In this document: positions 10,309-19,009 of the stretch, one piece after another
Layout: each line of letters opens with the position of its first letter
How positions within the stretch are numbered: the stretch's first letter is position 1
Assembly (NCBI GenBank): GCA_026988035.1
Contig: JALSLY010000009.1
Span: forward strand, 1 to 64,000
Length of the DNA stretch: 64,000 bases
From: Thermotogae bacterium
GTDB taxonomy: Bacteria; Thermotogota; Thermotogae; Mesoaciditogales; Mesoaciditogaceae
Direction of reading: 5' to 3'
Translations under genes and position numbers: made by a program
Notes under the pieces: generated by a model
Databases searched by the model: none
The model's input: the letters and a program-made list of their open reading frames with translations, nothing else
Told to the model about the DNA's origin: nothing

Positions 10309-11484
10309 ATGATAGAGGATAAATCAATTAAGAGATATGATCGTTGGAGATTTTATATTTTAGAACTCTCGATCTATGTACCAGGAGCGTTTTTCTCATT
10401 TATTGGAAATTACTTCAATCAAATTCATCTTTCCAACTTTCAAAATGGTGTTCTCGGTAGCATTTCAGCGATAGTGCTACTTATATCAAATCCATTCTGG
10501 ATGCGCATTGCTGATAGAAGAGTCAAGAATAGTGTTCTCGCTTTTCTTGCGTTCGGAAGCGCCTTACTAATTTGGGGAGTATTCATTTTCAAAATATTTT
10601 GGTTCATACTCTTTGCAACGATAGCCGTCGCTTTCTTATGGACTGCTGTTGTTCCAATTGCAGAATCTATATCATTAGTGTATTCTAAAAGGGGGGATTT
10701 TTCCTTCGGAGTAGCCAGAATGATGGGCTCAATTGGATATGCACTTGTTATTATGACACTCGGATATATTAAGAATTACGTAGAATTTTTTGCCATAGGT
10801 TCATTAGCATTTATATTAATAGGTATTACTTCCTTTTTTGTTCCAAAGACAAAAGGATTTAATGTCGGAAGGAAAGTTCATTATTCCTTTAAAGATGTAC
10901 CGATGGCATTTTACAGGATGTTACTCTTGGAAATTGTTGTTCTGCCTTCAGCTGCGTTTGGTTCATACTTTTTACCGATTCTGATGAGAACAAGAGGAGA
11001 AGCTGTTTCATATGCTGGGATTGCTATGGGCATACCTGCACTTTCTGAAATACCTTTCTTGCTTTTTGCAGATCGAATAATAGAATTTTTAGGAGTCAAA
11101 CGCATGCTAGTGATAGCTTCTCTTCTGTTTGGAGTTAGGTGGATCCTGACATGGGTATTCATTGCCCCGTTGATTGTGATTGCTGTTCAAAGCCTTGAAT
11201 TTTTTAACTGGATCGCCATATATTACGCAATTCTGCATTATGTGAATTTCGAAATAGATTCTTCTCATCGTTCAGATGCGCACACGATCTTTTGGATGAC
11301 AACCAGTGGATTTTCAATGATACTTGGGCTTGCTCTTGGAGGGTGGCTGGCTAACACTATTGGAGTGGTAGACACCTATGCTTTCTTTGGAATACTGTCG
11401 ATCGCAGGTGGCTTATTCTATTGGATGATTGAACATTTTATAAATGTCAGAAAGCCAAAAACATTTTTAAATAGCAGAAAATGA
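10309..11484 (+). CDS. MFS transporter (MFS_1-like)
   Basis: The 391-residue protein has about twelve transmembrane helices. It resembles the nucleoside/sugar-proton symporter-like MFS branch, with YFNQIHLSNFQNGVLG near the N-terminus, NPFWMRIADRR as the loop 2-3 motif, and FSFGVARMMGSIGYAL in helix 5. The start is ten bases after the preceding MFS stop, so the two are co-transcribed. The pair may be two separate transporters for the same pathway. A helper role for one of them cannot be excluded. Confidence 0.8.
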   Translation: MIEDKSIKRYDRWRFYILELSIYVPGAFFSFIGNYFNQIHLSNFQNGVLGSISAIVLLISNPFWMRIADRRVKNSVLAFLAFGSALLIWGVFIFKIFWFILFATIAVAFLWTAVVPIAESISLVYSKRGDFSFGVARMMGSIGYALVIMTLGYIKNYVEFFAIGSLAFILIGITSFFVPKTKGFNVGRKVHYSFKDVPMAFYRMLLLEIVVLPSAAFGSYFLPILMRTRGEAVSYAGIAMGIPALSEIPFLLFADRIIEFLGVKRMLVIASLLFGVRWILTWVFIAPLIVIAVQSLEFFNWIAIYYAILHYVNFEIDSSHRSDAHTIFWMTTSGFSMILGLALGGWLANTIGVVDTYAFFGILSIAGGLFYWMIEHFINVRKPKTFLNSRK

Positions 11485-11527
11485 GGTGATCCCGAAGGTC
11501 TGTTTTTGCATGGCGTGATGCATGATG

Positions 11528-11556
11528 TTGAAAAATTCCATTTAATCATTTATAAT
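11528..11556 (+). promoter_or_regulatory. Sigma-A-type promoter of the deoR-family gene
   Basis: A -35 box TTGAAA (11528-11533), a 17-bp spacer and a perfect TATAAT (11551-11556) stand upstream of the regulator gene. The spacer end carries the half-site TTAATCA, so a bound repressor would block RNA polymerase. Confidence 0.75.
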
Positions 11557-11591
11557 TAAGTTCAATCAGGAAAATGCATTTATGTGATTGA
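11542..11591 (+). promoter_or_regulatory. Putative DeoR-family operator (half-site plus 30-bp palindrome)
   Basis: TTAATCA lies at 11542. Exactly 20 bp on, TCAATCA (11562-11568) starts a 30-bp imperfect palindrome that ends in TGATTGA (11585-11591), with 11 of 14 arm positions paired. The same layout occurs at 14693-14742 before the second ABC operon, which supports autoregulation by the protein encoded at 11613. Confidence 0.65.
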
Positions 11592-11612
11592 TTATGAGTA
11601 AGGAAGGTGAAT

Positions 11613-12374
11613 ATGCTTACAAACGATAGAAGATTGAAGATATTTGAATATATTAAAAGAAATACGAGTGCAACAACAAAGGAATTATCAAAAGTGTTCA
11701 ACGCCTCAGGTAGTACCATTCGTAGAGATCTGGAATACCTTGCAAAAAGGAAATTGATCATCAGGTCTCATAACGGTGCGATGGTGAATTCTCCTCATGC
11801 TGAAAGTGGCTTTTTGTTTAATTATCACCGTATGCGAGAGGAAAAAAAGCTCATAGCTGAAAAAGCAGTGAAGTTCATAAAAGATTACGATTTCATAGCA
11901 CTAAGCGGTGGCACCACTTCTTACATATTGGCGTCTGAGATACTAAACTCTACGATTCAAGGGTTGACGATTCTTACCAATTCAATAAACATTACCACGT
12001 TAATTTTGGAAAGTGTGAAAGACTTCCAAGTAATAGTAACCGGTGGTATGCCAAGAAAAGGGACTTATGAATGTATCGGTGAGATAACCCTAAGAACAAT
12101 CCGTAATTTTAACATAGACAAATTTTTTGTGGGAGTAAATGGGATTTCAATAAGTGGTGGAGTATCTTTCTCAAATATTGAAGAAGCTGAGGTTGCCAAA
12201 GAAATTTACAATCGTAGTCGCCAAACATACATCATAGCCGATCACACAAAGTTTGGGATAACAAAACCTGCTCAGCTGGTAGATCTTTCTAAAGTTGATA
12301 CCATTATAACTGATTCTGTCCCTGAAGAATTTCAAAGAGAATTGTTGAGATACGGAAATGTGGAAATCGTTTGA
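11613..12374 (+). CDS. DeoR-family transcriptional repressor
   Basis: The protein has a DeoR winged helix-turn-helix at residues about 5-55 (TTKELSKVFNAS then STIRRDLEYLAKRKLIIR). A DeoRC sugar-phosphate sensor domain follows, with SGGTTSYILA as phosphate loop, TNSINITTL, TGGMPRKGTYECIG and IADHTKFG. Such proteins usually repress sugar operons and are released by a phosphorylated sugar. The ATG at 11613 has AGGAAGG five bases upstream; a GTG at 11607 overlaps that site. The shared operator geometry predicts control of its own gene and of the operon starting at 14938. Confidence 0.88.
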   Translation: MLTNDRRLKIFEYIKRNTSATTKELSKVFNASGSTIRRDLEYLAKRKLIIRSHNGAMVNSPHAESGFLFNYHRMREEKKLIAEKAVKFIKDYDFIALSGGTTSYILASEILNSTIQGLTILTNSINITTLILESVKDFQVIVTGGMPRKGTYECIGEITLRTIRNFNIDKFFVGVNGISISGGVSFSNIEEAEVAKEIYNRSRQTYIIADHTKFGITKPAQLVDLSKVDTIITDSVPEEFQRELLRYGNVEIV

Positions 12375-12425
12375 GGCATTGGCAGATTAAAATGGGAAAA
12401 TAGAGGATGTGAGGGAGAGGATAGT

Positions 12426-13424
12426 ATGAAAATGGGAATGAGTTACTTTGGAAACAGGTATGTAGAATGTGCCAAAGCACATTTGAAAAACATGAAAGAA
12501 ATGGGAGCTTCTTATGTTGTTTTTACATTCAGTGAGAACGACTTTTTCTACTACGAACGTACTATGCAAGAACTTTTTGATGCTGCTCATCAGAACGGTT
12601 TGGAGGTCTGGGTTGATCCTTGGGCCATCGGTGGCATTTTCGGTGGAGAAGCATTTAGCAAATTTCTTTTAGACAATCCAGATACGTGGCAGGTGAGAAA
12701 TGATGGGGTGAGAGTGCCACATGCATGTTTGAATTCTGAAAAATTCAAGGAGTTTCTCAAAAAATTGGTAAACTCAATTGCTGCAAGTAAAGCAGATTAC
12801 ATTTTTTGGGACGAACCTCACTGGTATATTCCTCAATGGGATGGAGTTAAAGATGATTCAGTTTGGGCATGCAGATGTGAACATTGCCAAGAGCTTTTCA
12901 AAGAAAAGTATGATTATGATATGCCTACAATTGCAAATGATAATGTTGTAGAATTTAAGAAAAGTTCGGCGTTTTCTTTCTTTAAAGAAATGTCAAGATA
13001 CACAGAAGAAAAAGGGCTCAAGAATGCCGTTTGTTTTCTTCCAATTGAGAATGAAAAAGACATTAGCATTCCGTATGAGAAAGTGGCCTCTCTTGATACT
13101 ATTGACACGATAGGTTCTGACCCCTATTGGTACATATTTGGCAGGAATATTGATGATTTTGTAAAGCCTGTAACGAAGCGAATGTTGGAGATAGGTAGAA
13201 AGTACTCTAAGAAAGTTCAAATGTGGTTTCAAGGTTATAAGGTTCCTATGAACAGGGAAGAAGAGATGAGAAAGGCCGTTGAGACAATGTACGAACTGGG
13301 TGTAAGGAATGTTGCTGTTTGGTCATATAATGGAGCTGCTCACATGTCTTATTTGAGATCTGAAGATCCACAAAAAGTGAATCGTGTTCTTAAAGAAATA
13401 TTTAGCGAGTTCGCAAAGCGATGA
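12426..13424 (+). CDS. Uncharacterised TIM-barrel (glycoside-hydrolase-like) protein
   Basis: I do not recognise a characterised family. The 332 residues read like a (beta/alpha)8 glycosidase-type barrel: GASYVVFTFSENDF, GLEVWVDPWAIGG, the strand-end motif ADYIFWDEPHWYIP with acidic residues where a catalytic acid would be, IGSDPYWY, and RNVAVWSYNGAAHMS. A CRCEHC cluster around residue 146 could bind a metal. There is no signal peptide, so it acts in the cytoplasm. GAGGGAGAGGAT stands before the ATG. It lies between the repressor and the acetyltransferase, probably in the same regulon. A hydrolase or isomerase acting on the imported sugar is possible. Confidence 0.65.
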   Translation: MKMGMSYFGNRYVECAKAHLKNMKEMGASYVVFTFSENDFFYYERTMQELFDAAHQNGLEVWVDPWAIGGIFGGEAFSKFLLDNPDTWQVRNDGVRVPHACLNSEKFKEFLKKLVNSIAASKADYIFWDEPHWYIPQWDGVKDDSVWACRCEHCQELFKEKYDYDMPTIANDNVVEFKKSSAFSFFKEMSRYTEEKGLKNAVCFLPIENEKDISIPYEKVASLDTIDTIGSDPYWYIFGRNIDDFVKPVTKRMLEIGRKYSKKVQMWFQGYKVPMNREEEMRKAVETMYELGVRNVAVWSYNGAAHMSYLRSEDPQKVNRVLKEIFSEFAKR

Positions 13425-13521
13425 GTCCGTTTGTTTCATTTTTTATAGTCTCTCTCTTTTTTGCTGTGCTTAGCAAACAAAAAGGTTGCATGACGAAAAC
13501 TTCAAGGAGTAAGGTGATGCA

Positions 13522-14541
13522 GTGAGCGTAAGGAGGCTACCTGAAAGCAGACTTGAAGAAGCGGTAGAACTTTCGGACATGATCTTTAGATCCAAAGGCG
13601 GTTCAATGAGGAAAGACTTTCCCCTTCTCTTTTCAAAAAGCAATTTGCAAAATATTCTGTATATAGAAAAAGACGGGAAAATTGTGTCAATGCTTGGTTT
13701 ACTCTTCAGGAAAATCCAGTTTTTTAGTGCACGTGTCCAAGCTGTTCTTGTTGGCTCAGTTTGTACTCATCCTTCTTATAGAGGTAGAGGATATTCAACT
13801 GAATTGATAAAAGAGGCTGAAAAGATTTCCTTGGAGAGAAAAGCTCCATTAATGATGATTTCTGGAGACAATTCTATATACAGAAAATTTGGAGCTGTTG
13901 ATGCTGGAATTTATTTCACTCATAAAGTAGAATCGAATTTCTTTTCAAAAGTTAAATACGTTAAGTACAAAAAAGTTAGTTCCACAGCTGATCGGGATTT
14001 TATTATTCTTCTTCATTCAAGAGAGAATGTGAGGTTTGTGAGAAAACCCGAAGATTTCCAAAAGATGATTGAATTATCTCGAGCGGTTGACCGACCAGCC
14101 CGAATATTTGTTTCGGAAGCTGCTTATGCGGTAATGGTAAGAGATGAGCATGGAATCAACAACTGTGTCGAGAGTGCTGGGAATCCAATTGCTATAGCCG
14201 ATCTTGTGCGTTCTATCGCAAATGAGGATGGTATGGTATTGATGCACACTACGCTTGCAAATTGTGCACTTAATTCTCTCCTTTCAAACGAAAATACAAA
14301 GAGAAGGAGATTCATGGGAACTGTAAAAGTCTTGAATAAGAAAATGTTGATAGAACAACTAACTCCTTATCTCGAAGAATCATTAACTGATTCTGGGACG
14401 GAAAGATTGAATAATTTTATGAATATGGATCTTTCTGATTTCACGAGATCGATCTTTGGGTCTAAGGAAAGTGATGAAAACCTTTCAAATATTTCTGCTT
14501 TTCCAATACCTCTTCCGGATTATGGCATGGATTACGTGTAA
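13522..14541 (+). CDS. GNAT-family N-acetyltransferase-like protein
   Basis: The N-terminal half is a GNAT fold. VLVGSVCTHPSYRGRGYSTELI (about residues 73-94) contains the acetyl-CoA pyrophosphate loop RGRGYS, and MISGDNSIYRKFGAVDAG matches the later strands. The roughly 180 C-terminal residues resemble the second, degenerate domain of Eis-like proteins, though weakly. Start is GTG at 13522 after AAGGAG. It may acetylate an amino sugar or amine, in keeping with the hexosamine-like enzymes downstream, but that is guesswork. Confidence 0.7.
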   Translation: MSVRRLPESRLEEAVELSDMIFRSKGGSMRKDFPLLFSKSNLQNILYIEKDGKIVSMLGLLFRKIQFFSARVQAVLVGSVCTHPSYRGRGYSTELIKEAEKISLERKAPLMMISGDNSIYRKFGAVDAGIYFTHKVESNFFSKVKYVKYKKVSSTADRDFIILLHSRENVRFVRKPEDFQKMIELSRAVDRPARIFVSEAAYAVMVRDEHGINNCVESAGNPIAIADLVRSIANEDGMVLMHTTLANCALNSLLSNENTKRRRFMGTVKVLNKKMLIEQLTPYLEESLTDSGTERLNNFMNMDLSDFTRSIFGSKESDENLSNISAFPIPLPDYGMDYV

Positions 14542-14678
14542 AAACTACTCACAATAATTCTAATTTTCAAGCAGAAGAGAAAAAAGAGCGTTCAACAGCT
14601 ATCCTAAGCTTTTGCCGTCTAATCGGATGTATTTAAGTATAGCAAAGGATAAAAGTTGAAAATGCTCCTTTTTTGACA

Positions 14679-14707
14679 TTGGATTTTTTTCTTTAGTCAT
14701 TTATAAT
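14679..14707 (+). promoter_or_regulatory. Promoter of the second sugar ABC operon
   Basis: TATAAT at 14702-14707 is preceded by a 17-bp spacer and TTGGAT (14679-14684). A TTGACA at 14673 is too far from the -10 box. The arrangement mirrors the promoter at 11528, including an operator half-site just before the -10 box. Confidence 0.6.
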
Positions 14708-14742
14708 CATGATTAGTCAAAAAAATGTATTTTTGTGACTAA
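14693..14742 (+). promoter_or_regulatory. Putative DeoR-family operator, near-perfect palindrome
   Basis: TTAGTCA at 14693-14699 is repeated 20 bp later at 14713-14719. The second copy forms, with TGACTAA at 14736-14742, a 30-bp palindrome in which 13 of 14 arm positions pair. The repeat geometry is identical to that at 11542-11591. Binding here would cover the -10 box and the start of transcription. Confidence 0.7.
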
Positions 14743-14937
14743 GGGTGAGTAAGAAGAATGTACGAGTTGTGCTACTAAAGAAAAGCGAAAAAAATGGTAC
14801 ATTTTGATAATGTTATTCTTTTGCTCTCAAAGAAATAAAATCCTTCGAAAGAAACTGGAAAGAGTTTATTAAACGCAAATTTAGAATAGTTTTTAATTCC
14901 TGGGGTTCCCAGGAAAAGTTGAAAGGAGGGATTTGAA

Positions 14938-16158
14938 GTGAAGAAATTCCTATTTATCGCATCAATTTTGGTGCTAGGGACGTTGCTGTTTGGGGCTCAA
15001 ACTTTAACTGTGCTTATGCCAATTGGCGGAGGCTATACTATTCAAAGCCAGGAGGTCATAGCAAAGTCTTTTGAGCAAGCACACCCTGGTGTGAAGGTCA
15101 ACATGGAATTCGTTGGATGGGCTAATCTGTGGAACAAAATCATAACATCTTTCGGAGCCAACGCTGCACCAGATGTTATGTACATAGCCTCAAGATGGAT
15201 ACCGGCGCTTGCAAGCATGGGAGCATTGGCACCTCTTGAAAACTATATAACAGTTCAAAAAGAACACATGTATTATCCATCAGTGTGGAGCAGCTTGATC
15301 TATAAAGGTCATTATTGGGGCGTCCCCAGGGCTATGTCAACAAAAGTTTTCGTTTATAACAAAAAAATCTTTAAAGAGAACGGAATAACGAAAGTTCCAA
15401 CGAACTGGAATGAACTGTTAGAGGATGCTAAAAAGATTTACAATCCCAAGAAGGGAATCTATGGAATTCTCATGGCTGGTAAAAAATTCGTTTCAACGGT
15501 TACACAATTTGAACAATATCTTTGCGCAAATGGTGGAGAAATTGTTGACCCAAACACGGGTAAAGTGGAAATAGATTCTCCACAAGCCGTAAAGGCGTTG
15601 AGTTTCTACAAAGAACTTTCTAAGTATGCTCAGCCAGGTATTACCAATTGGACGAGAGAGGATCTCATCAAACTTTTTGAAGCTGGCAAAGGTGGAATGT
15701 ACATAGATCACGTTCATAATGCTATAAAAGCAATGAAAGCAGGAATAGATGTAGGGTTCTTCCCAATTCCAGGTGGTCCTGATTCAAATGCTCCATATTC
15801 TACGGTTGTTGTTGTTGACTGTATGGCCGTATCCTCACAGGCCAAGAACAAAGAATTAGCATGGGAATTTATAAATTATATGTCCACGCTAAAAGAGCAA
15901 ACAAGATGGGATACGCTTCAAGGATTCGTGCCACCGATGATAAAAGAAGCTCAAGAATCAGAATTTCAAAAATGGTATTGGAAGCCATATATTCAAGCTT
16001 TGAAATATGGTCATCCTCAAGCAGCAGGTATAAAGGACTGGGTTAGCACTGCTAATGCTATACTTAATGCCATTCAAAGTGTCTTGCTTAATCAATCAAC
16101 TCCACAAGCAGCCCTTGAAAAGGCAGCAAAAACGATATCTGTGCTTCAAAGTCAGTAA
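14938..16158 (+). CDS. ABC sugar-binding protein (family 1)
   Basis: This is an extracellular sugar-binding protein of 406 residues. It has a clear Sec leader (MKKFLFIASILVLGTLLFGA, residues 1-20) and a family-1 body (VLMPIGGG, APDVMYIASRWIPAL, GVPRAMSTKVFVYNKK, FEAGKGGMYIDH). Start is GTG with AAAGGAGG upstream. It opens an operon with two permeases, a SIS isomerase, a BadF-type kinase and an aldolase, so it likely brings in an amino sugar or related hexose. The exact ligand is not visible. Confidence 0.93.
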   Translation: MKKFLFIASILVLGTLLFGAQTLTVLMPIGGGYTIQSQEVIAKSFEQAHPGVKVNMEFVGWANLWNKIITSFGANAAPDVMYIASRWIPALASMGALAPLENYITVQKEHMYYPSVWSSLIYKGHYWGVPRAMSTKVFVYNKKIFKENGITKVPTNWNELLEDAKKIYNPKKGIYGILMAGKKFVSTVTQFEQYLCANGGEIVDPNTGKVEIDSPQAVKALSFYKELSKYAQPGITNWTREDLIKLFEAGKGGMYIDHVHNAIKAMKAGIDVGFFPIPGGPDSNAPYSTVVVVDCMAVSSQAKNKELAWEFINYMSTLKEQTRWDTLQGFVPPMIKEAQESEFQKWYWKPYIQALKYGHPQAAGIKDWVSTANAILNAIQSVLLNQSTPQAALEKAAKTISVLQSQ

Positions 16159-16182
16159 GATAATTAAGACAGTTCTTTATAC

Positions 16183-16208
16183 AAGAGTGGGGAAACTTCC
16201 CCACTCTT
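16183..16208 (+). promoter_or_regulatory. Hairpin between binding-protein and permease genes
   Basis: An 11-bp stem (AAGAGTGGGGA / TCCCCACTCTT) with a four-base loop lies after the binding-protein stop and just before the AAGGAGG of the permease. Only three T follow, so read-through is expected. It resembles the hairpins at the same place in the other three importer operons. Confidence 0.75.
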
Positions 16209-16224
16209 TAAGGAGGATGTAAAC

Positions 16225-17130
16225 TTGAAAGCAAAAAAAAGCACGCCTTACATTTTTCTTTTGCCTCTGTTAATGGCTTTTGGACTGTTTTTGTTCTATC
16301 CATTAACCAAAGTGGTAATGGATTCTTTTTACAAATTCAATTTTCTTAACCCTTCTCACAAAGTTTGGGTTGGCGGGTTTAATTACAAATGGCTATTTAC
16401 ATTTAGACTTTATAGTCCTACTTATTCCTATTTTGTAGGAGCTTTGCTAAAAACGGTGATATGGGTTGGAGGATCTGTAGCAATAAAGGTTCTTTTGGGG
16501 CTCGGGGGAGCTTTGCTTTTAAACAGTGAATTTCTAAAGTGGAAAAAAGTCTATCGTACTTTGTTGATAATTCCATGGTCTATTCCATGGGCAATGTCAG
16601 CTATGATATGGTATTGGACATTAAACGGACAGTTTGGTATTATAAATTCTCTCCTTCTTCATCTTCATATAATAGAAGAGCCTGTTTCTTTTTTAGCTTA
16701 TCCTGTTAGTGCTTTCATATCTACTTTTATTGTCGATGCGTGGATAGGGTTACCTTTTATGGTTATAATGTTATTATCTGGTCTTCAAACCATACCGAAA
16801 CATCTCTATGAGGCTGCTACAATTGATGGAGCAGGAGATTTCGTAAAATTCACAAAAATTACTCTTCCAATGATAAAGCCAGTTTTGCTAACTGTAAGCT
16901 TGCTTTCAATAGTTTGGACTTTTAATTCGTTTGCACCCATTTGGATTCTGACAAGAGGAGGTCCAGTAACTTCTACAACTACTCTCCCCATAGCGATTTA
17001 CAATACTTCTTTCAGATATCTTATGTTTGGAGGTGTTGGTAAAGCATCTGCCATGACAATATTCCAGGTACTCCTTGTAACCTCGTTGTCCCTGTTCTAT
17101 ATAAGGACTTTGAAAGGAGAAAAGTCATGA
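16225..17130 (+). CDS. Sugar ABC transporter permease, MalF/UgpA type
   Basis: This is an inner-membrane subunit of the second importer. The 301 residues hold about six helices and the EAATIDGAG EAA loop with a KITLP turn. The start is TTG at 16225, supported by AAGGAGG eight bases upstream and by the MalF-like KKSTPYIFLLPLL N-terminus. It overlaps the next gene by four bases. As in the first importer, no ATPase gene is included in the operon. Confidence 0.92.
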   Translation: MKAKKSTPYIFLLPLLMAFGLFLFYPLTKVVMDSFYKFNFLNPSHKVWVGGFNYKWLFTFRLYSPTYSYFVGALLKTVIWVGGSVAIKVLLGLGGALLLNSEFLKWKKVYRTLLIIPWSIPWAMSAMIWYWTLNGQFGIINSLLLHLHIIEEPVSFLAYPVSAFISTFIVDAWIGLPFMVIMLLSGLQTIPKHLYEAATIDGAGDFVKFTKITLPMIKPVLLTVSLLSIVWTFNSFAPIWILTRGGPVTSTTTLPIAIYNTSFRYLMFGGVGKASAMTIFQVLLVTSLSLFYIRTLKGEKS

Positions 17131-17969
17131 AGAAAAGTACGGAGAAAAAGGTAAAAAGTATATCTTACCAAGTTCTTGCGATCATATTCGCTTCGTTCAT
17201 GCTCATTCCAATTTATCAGGCAGTGATAACTGCACTAACACCGTCAACTTCTTCTTGGATTTCGCCTGCTCCGTTGCTTCCAAAAAATATTACTTTTTAC
17301 AATTTTTTAGCTGCCTTTCAGCTTGTTTCGCGCTTGCCGATTTACTTGCTAAACAGTTTCATATATGGAATAGGAGTGAGTACATTTTCTTTGTTAATAG
17401 CGATCCCAGCCGGTTACAGCTTGGCGCGTTTTAGATATAGATTAAGGAATCCGATGATGATTTTCGTCATATATGCGAATATGTTTGCGCCGATAATGCT
17501 CCTTGTTCCCTTGTATGTGATAATGAAAGCTTTTGGATTGGTTAATACGTACCTTTCAATGGTTTTGGCTGGTTCGGTTTTTACCATACCACTTTCAACA
17601 TGGTTAAGCGTTTCGTATATGCAAACTATTCCAGTGGAAATTGAAGAAGCTGCATTGATGGATGGCTGTACCCCTTATTCGATTGTATATCGGATCATCA
17701 TTCCGTTGATGAAACCCGCATTAGTGGCCATTTTTATATATGCTTTTATAACTGGGTGGAGTCAACAATTTACCTTGGCATTGGTCCTGATTTCGAACGA
17801 CAAAATGATGCCAATCACCCAAGGCTTGTATCAGTTTTTTAGCCGTAGTTCTGTGAGTTGGGGACCGTTGATGGCTGCAATTTTGATATCAACATTGATA
17901 CCAGTGACGTTGTTCTTATTGGTTGAAAAATACATAGTTCAAGGTTTAACATCTGGAAGCATAAAGTGA
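17127..17969 (+). CDS. Sugar ABC transporter permease, MalG/UgpE type
   Basis: This is the second membrane subunit of the importer at 14938-17969. The 280-residue protein has an N-terminal helix, the EAALMDGCTP EAA loop with a RIIIP turn, and the C-terminal YIVQGLTSGSIK tail of this family. It starts at an ATG that overlaps the stop of the first permease and is followed 15 bases later by a SIS-domain gene, so import and the first metabolic step are made together. Confidence 0.92.
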   Translation: MKKSTEKKVKSISYQVLAIIFASFMLIPIYQAVITALTPSTSSWISPAPLLPKNITFYNFLAAFQLVSRLPIYLLNSFIYGIGVSTFSLLIAIPAGYSLARFRYRLRNPMMIFVIYANMFAPIMLLVPLYVIMKAFGLVNTYLSMVLAGSVFTIPLSTWLSVSYMQTIPVEIEEAALMDGCTPYSIVYRIIIPLMKPALVAIFIYAFITGWSQQFTLALVLISNDKMMPITQGLYQFFSRSSVSWGPLMAAILISTLIPVTLFLLVEKYIVQGLTSGSIK

Positions 17970-17984
17970 AAGGAGGACTTTCTC

Positions 17985-19007
17985 ATGATAACATTCGATG
18001 AAATAAACGAGCAACCTTCCAATTTTGCAGAAATTTCTAAAAGATATTCTGACCTATCTAAAAGCATTGTTGATTTTCTAAAAGAAACAGCTCCATCCGA
18101 AATTGATTTTGTTGGATGCGGTTCATCTTACAACCTTGCGATGGGTCTATCTTTTCAAGTTAATCGCTTAAGTAGCGGTAAAGTTTTCTCACGCTATTTC
18201 AGCGGATCAGAAATAGCTTTCGGATTCCGGAAGTTCAGCAAGGATGCCGTGCTTGTTGGATTATCAAGATCAGGTGAATCCACCGAAACAGTTCAAGCTT
18301 TGAAACGTGCTAAAAATAAATTTGGCATAAAAACTATGGCGATCAGCTGTGAGCCAGAAAGTCCACTAACAAAAGTGGCCGATGCATTTTCAGTTTTGAA
18401 TTTTGTGGATGAAAAATCTGTAGTTATGACAAAATCCTTCACTTCTATGGCTTTTCTCGCTTCAGCGTTGATTCGCGATATATTCAAACCAAATCTGTTC
18501 AAAAGTTATTTGAAGAGTATCCTGGAATCTGCCCAGGTGATTTTGGAGAGTTCTAAAGATTTATTTAAGAAAATTGATTTTAGGAGATATGATCATTTTG
18601 CTTTTCTTGGATATGATGAGTATCTTGCAGCTGCTATGGAAGGAATTATAAAAGTAACCGAGACTTCTCTTTCTGATGTAAGTGCATTTCAAACATTAGA
18701 ATATCGTCACGGACCAAAGTCAAAGGTAGGAAAGGAAAGTATGGTGTGTATTTTTGCGAGTAATTTAGCGCATTCAGAGGAAGAAAAGATGGCGCAAGAG
18801 ATCAAGAGTCTTGGAGGAACAGTTGTCAACGTGTCATCGAAAAGAATGAATGCTTCTCACAATTTACTCATTCCATATAGTGCTGGTGATTTCGGTGATT
18901 GGTTTCTAAAAGTCATTCCTGCACAAATCATAGGAGTTGAAGTAGCTAAAGTTAAGGGGCTTAATCCAGATAATCCTAAGAATCTCACGAGAGTGGTGAA
19001 ATTTTGA
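17985..19007 (+). CDS. agaS: AgaS-like SIS-domain sugar isomerase/deaminase
   Basis: The protein has two SIS domains, with VGCGSSYNLAMGLS and LSRSGESTETVQALK in the first and FQTLEYRHGPKSK in the second. The C-terminal KGLNPDNPKNLTRVVKF is the hallmark ending of AgaS/GlmS-C-type enzymes. Relatives isomerise or deaminate hexosamine 6-phosphates. GGAGG precedes the ATG. The next genes are a BadF-type kinase and a LacD-type aldolase, so deamination of galactosamine-6-P to tagatose-6-P fits the neighbourhood. The glucosamine analogue is an alternative. The symbol is by family resemblance. Confidence 0.8.
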   Translation: MITFDEINEQPSNFAEISKRYSDLSKSIVDFLKETAPSEIDFVGCGSSYNLAMGLSFQVNRLSSGKVFSRYFSGSEIAFGFRKFSKDAVLVGLSRSGESTETVQALKRAKNKFGIKTMAISCEPESPLTKVADAFSVLNFVDEKSVVMTKSFTSMAFLASALIRDIFKPNLFKSYLKSILESAQVILESSKDLFKKIDFRRYDHFAFLGYDEYLAAAMEGIIKVTETSLSDVSAFQTLEYRHGPKSKVGKESMVCIFASNLAHSEEEKMAQEIKSLGGTVVNVSSKRMNASHNLLIPYSAGDFGDWFLKVIPAQIIGVEVAKVKGLNPDNPKNLTRVVKF

Positions 19008-19009
19008 GA

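Larger units (their letters stand above)
14542..14937 (+). other. Intergenic control region of the second ABC operon (396 bp)
   Basis: No gene was found here. The stretch contains a promoter and operator at 14679-14742. Upstream there is a loose inverted repeat (TATCCT near 14600 against AGGATA near 14646). A leader of about 190 bases precedes the binding-protein gene. No known riboswitch fold was recognised in the leader. Confidence 0.6.

Noticed and set aside
13459-13478. Possible terminator hairpin (TTTGCT / AGCAAA) before the acetyltransferase gene
   Set aside because: The stem is only about six bases with no T-run on the needed side.
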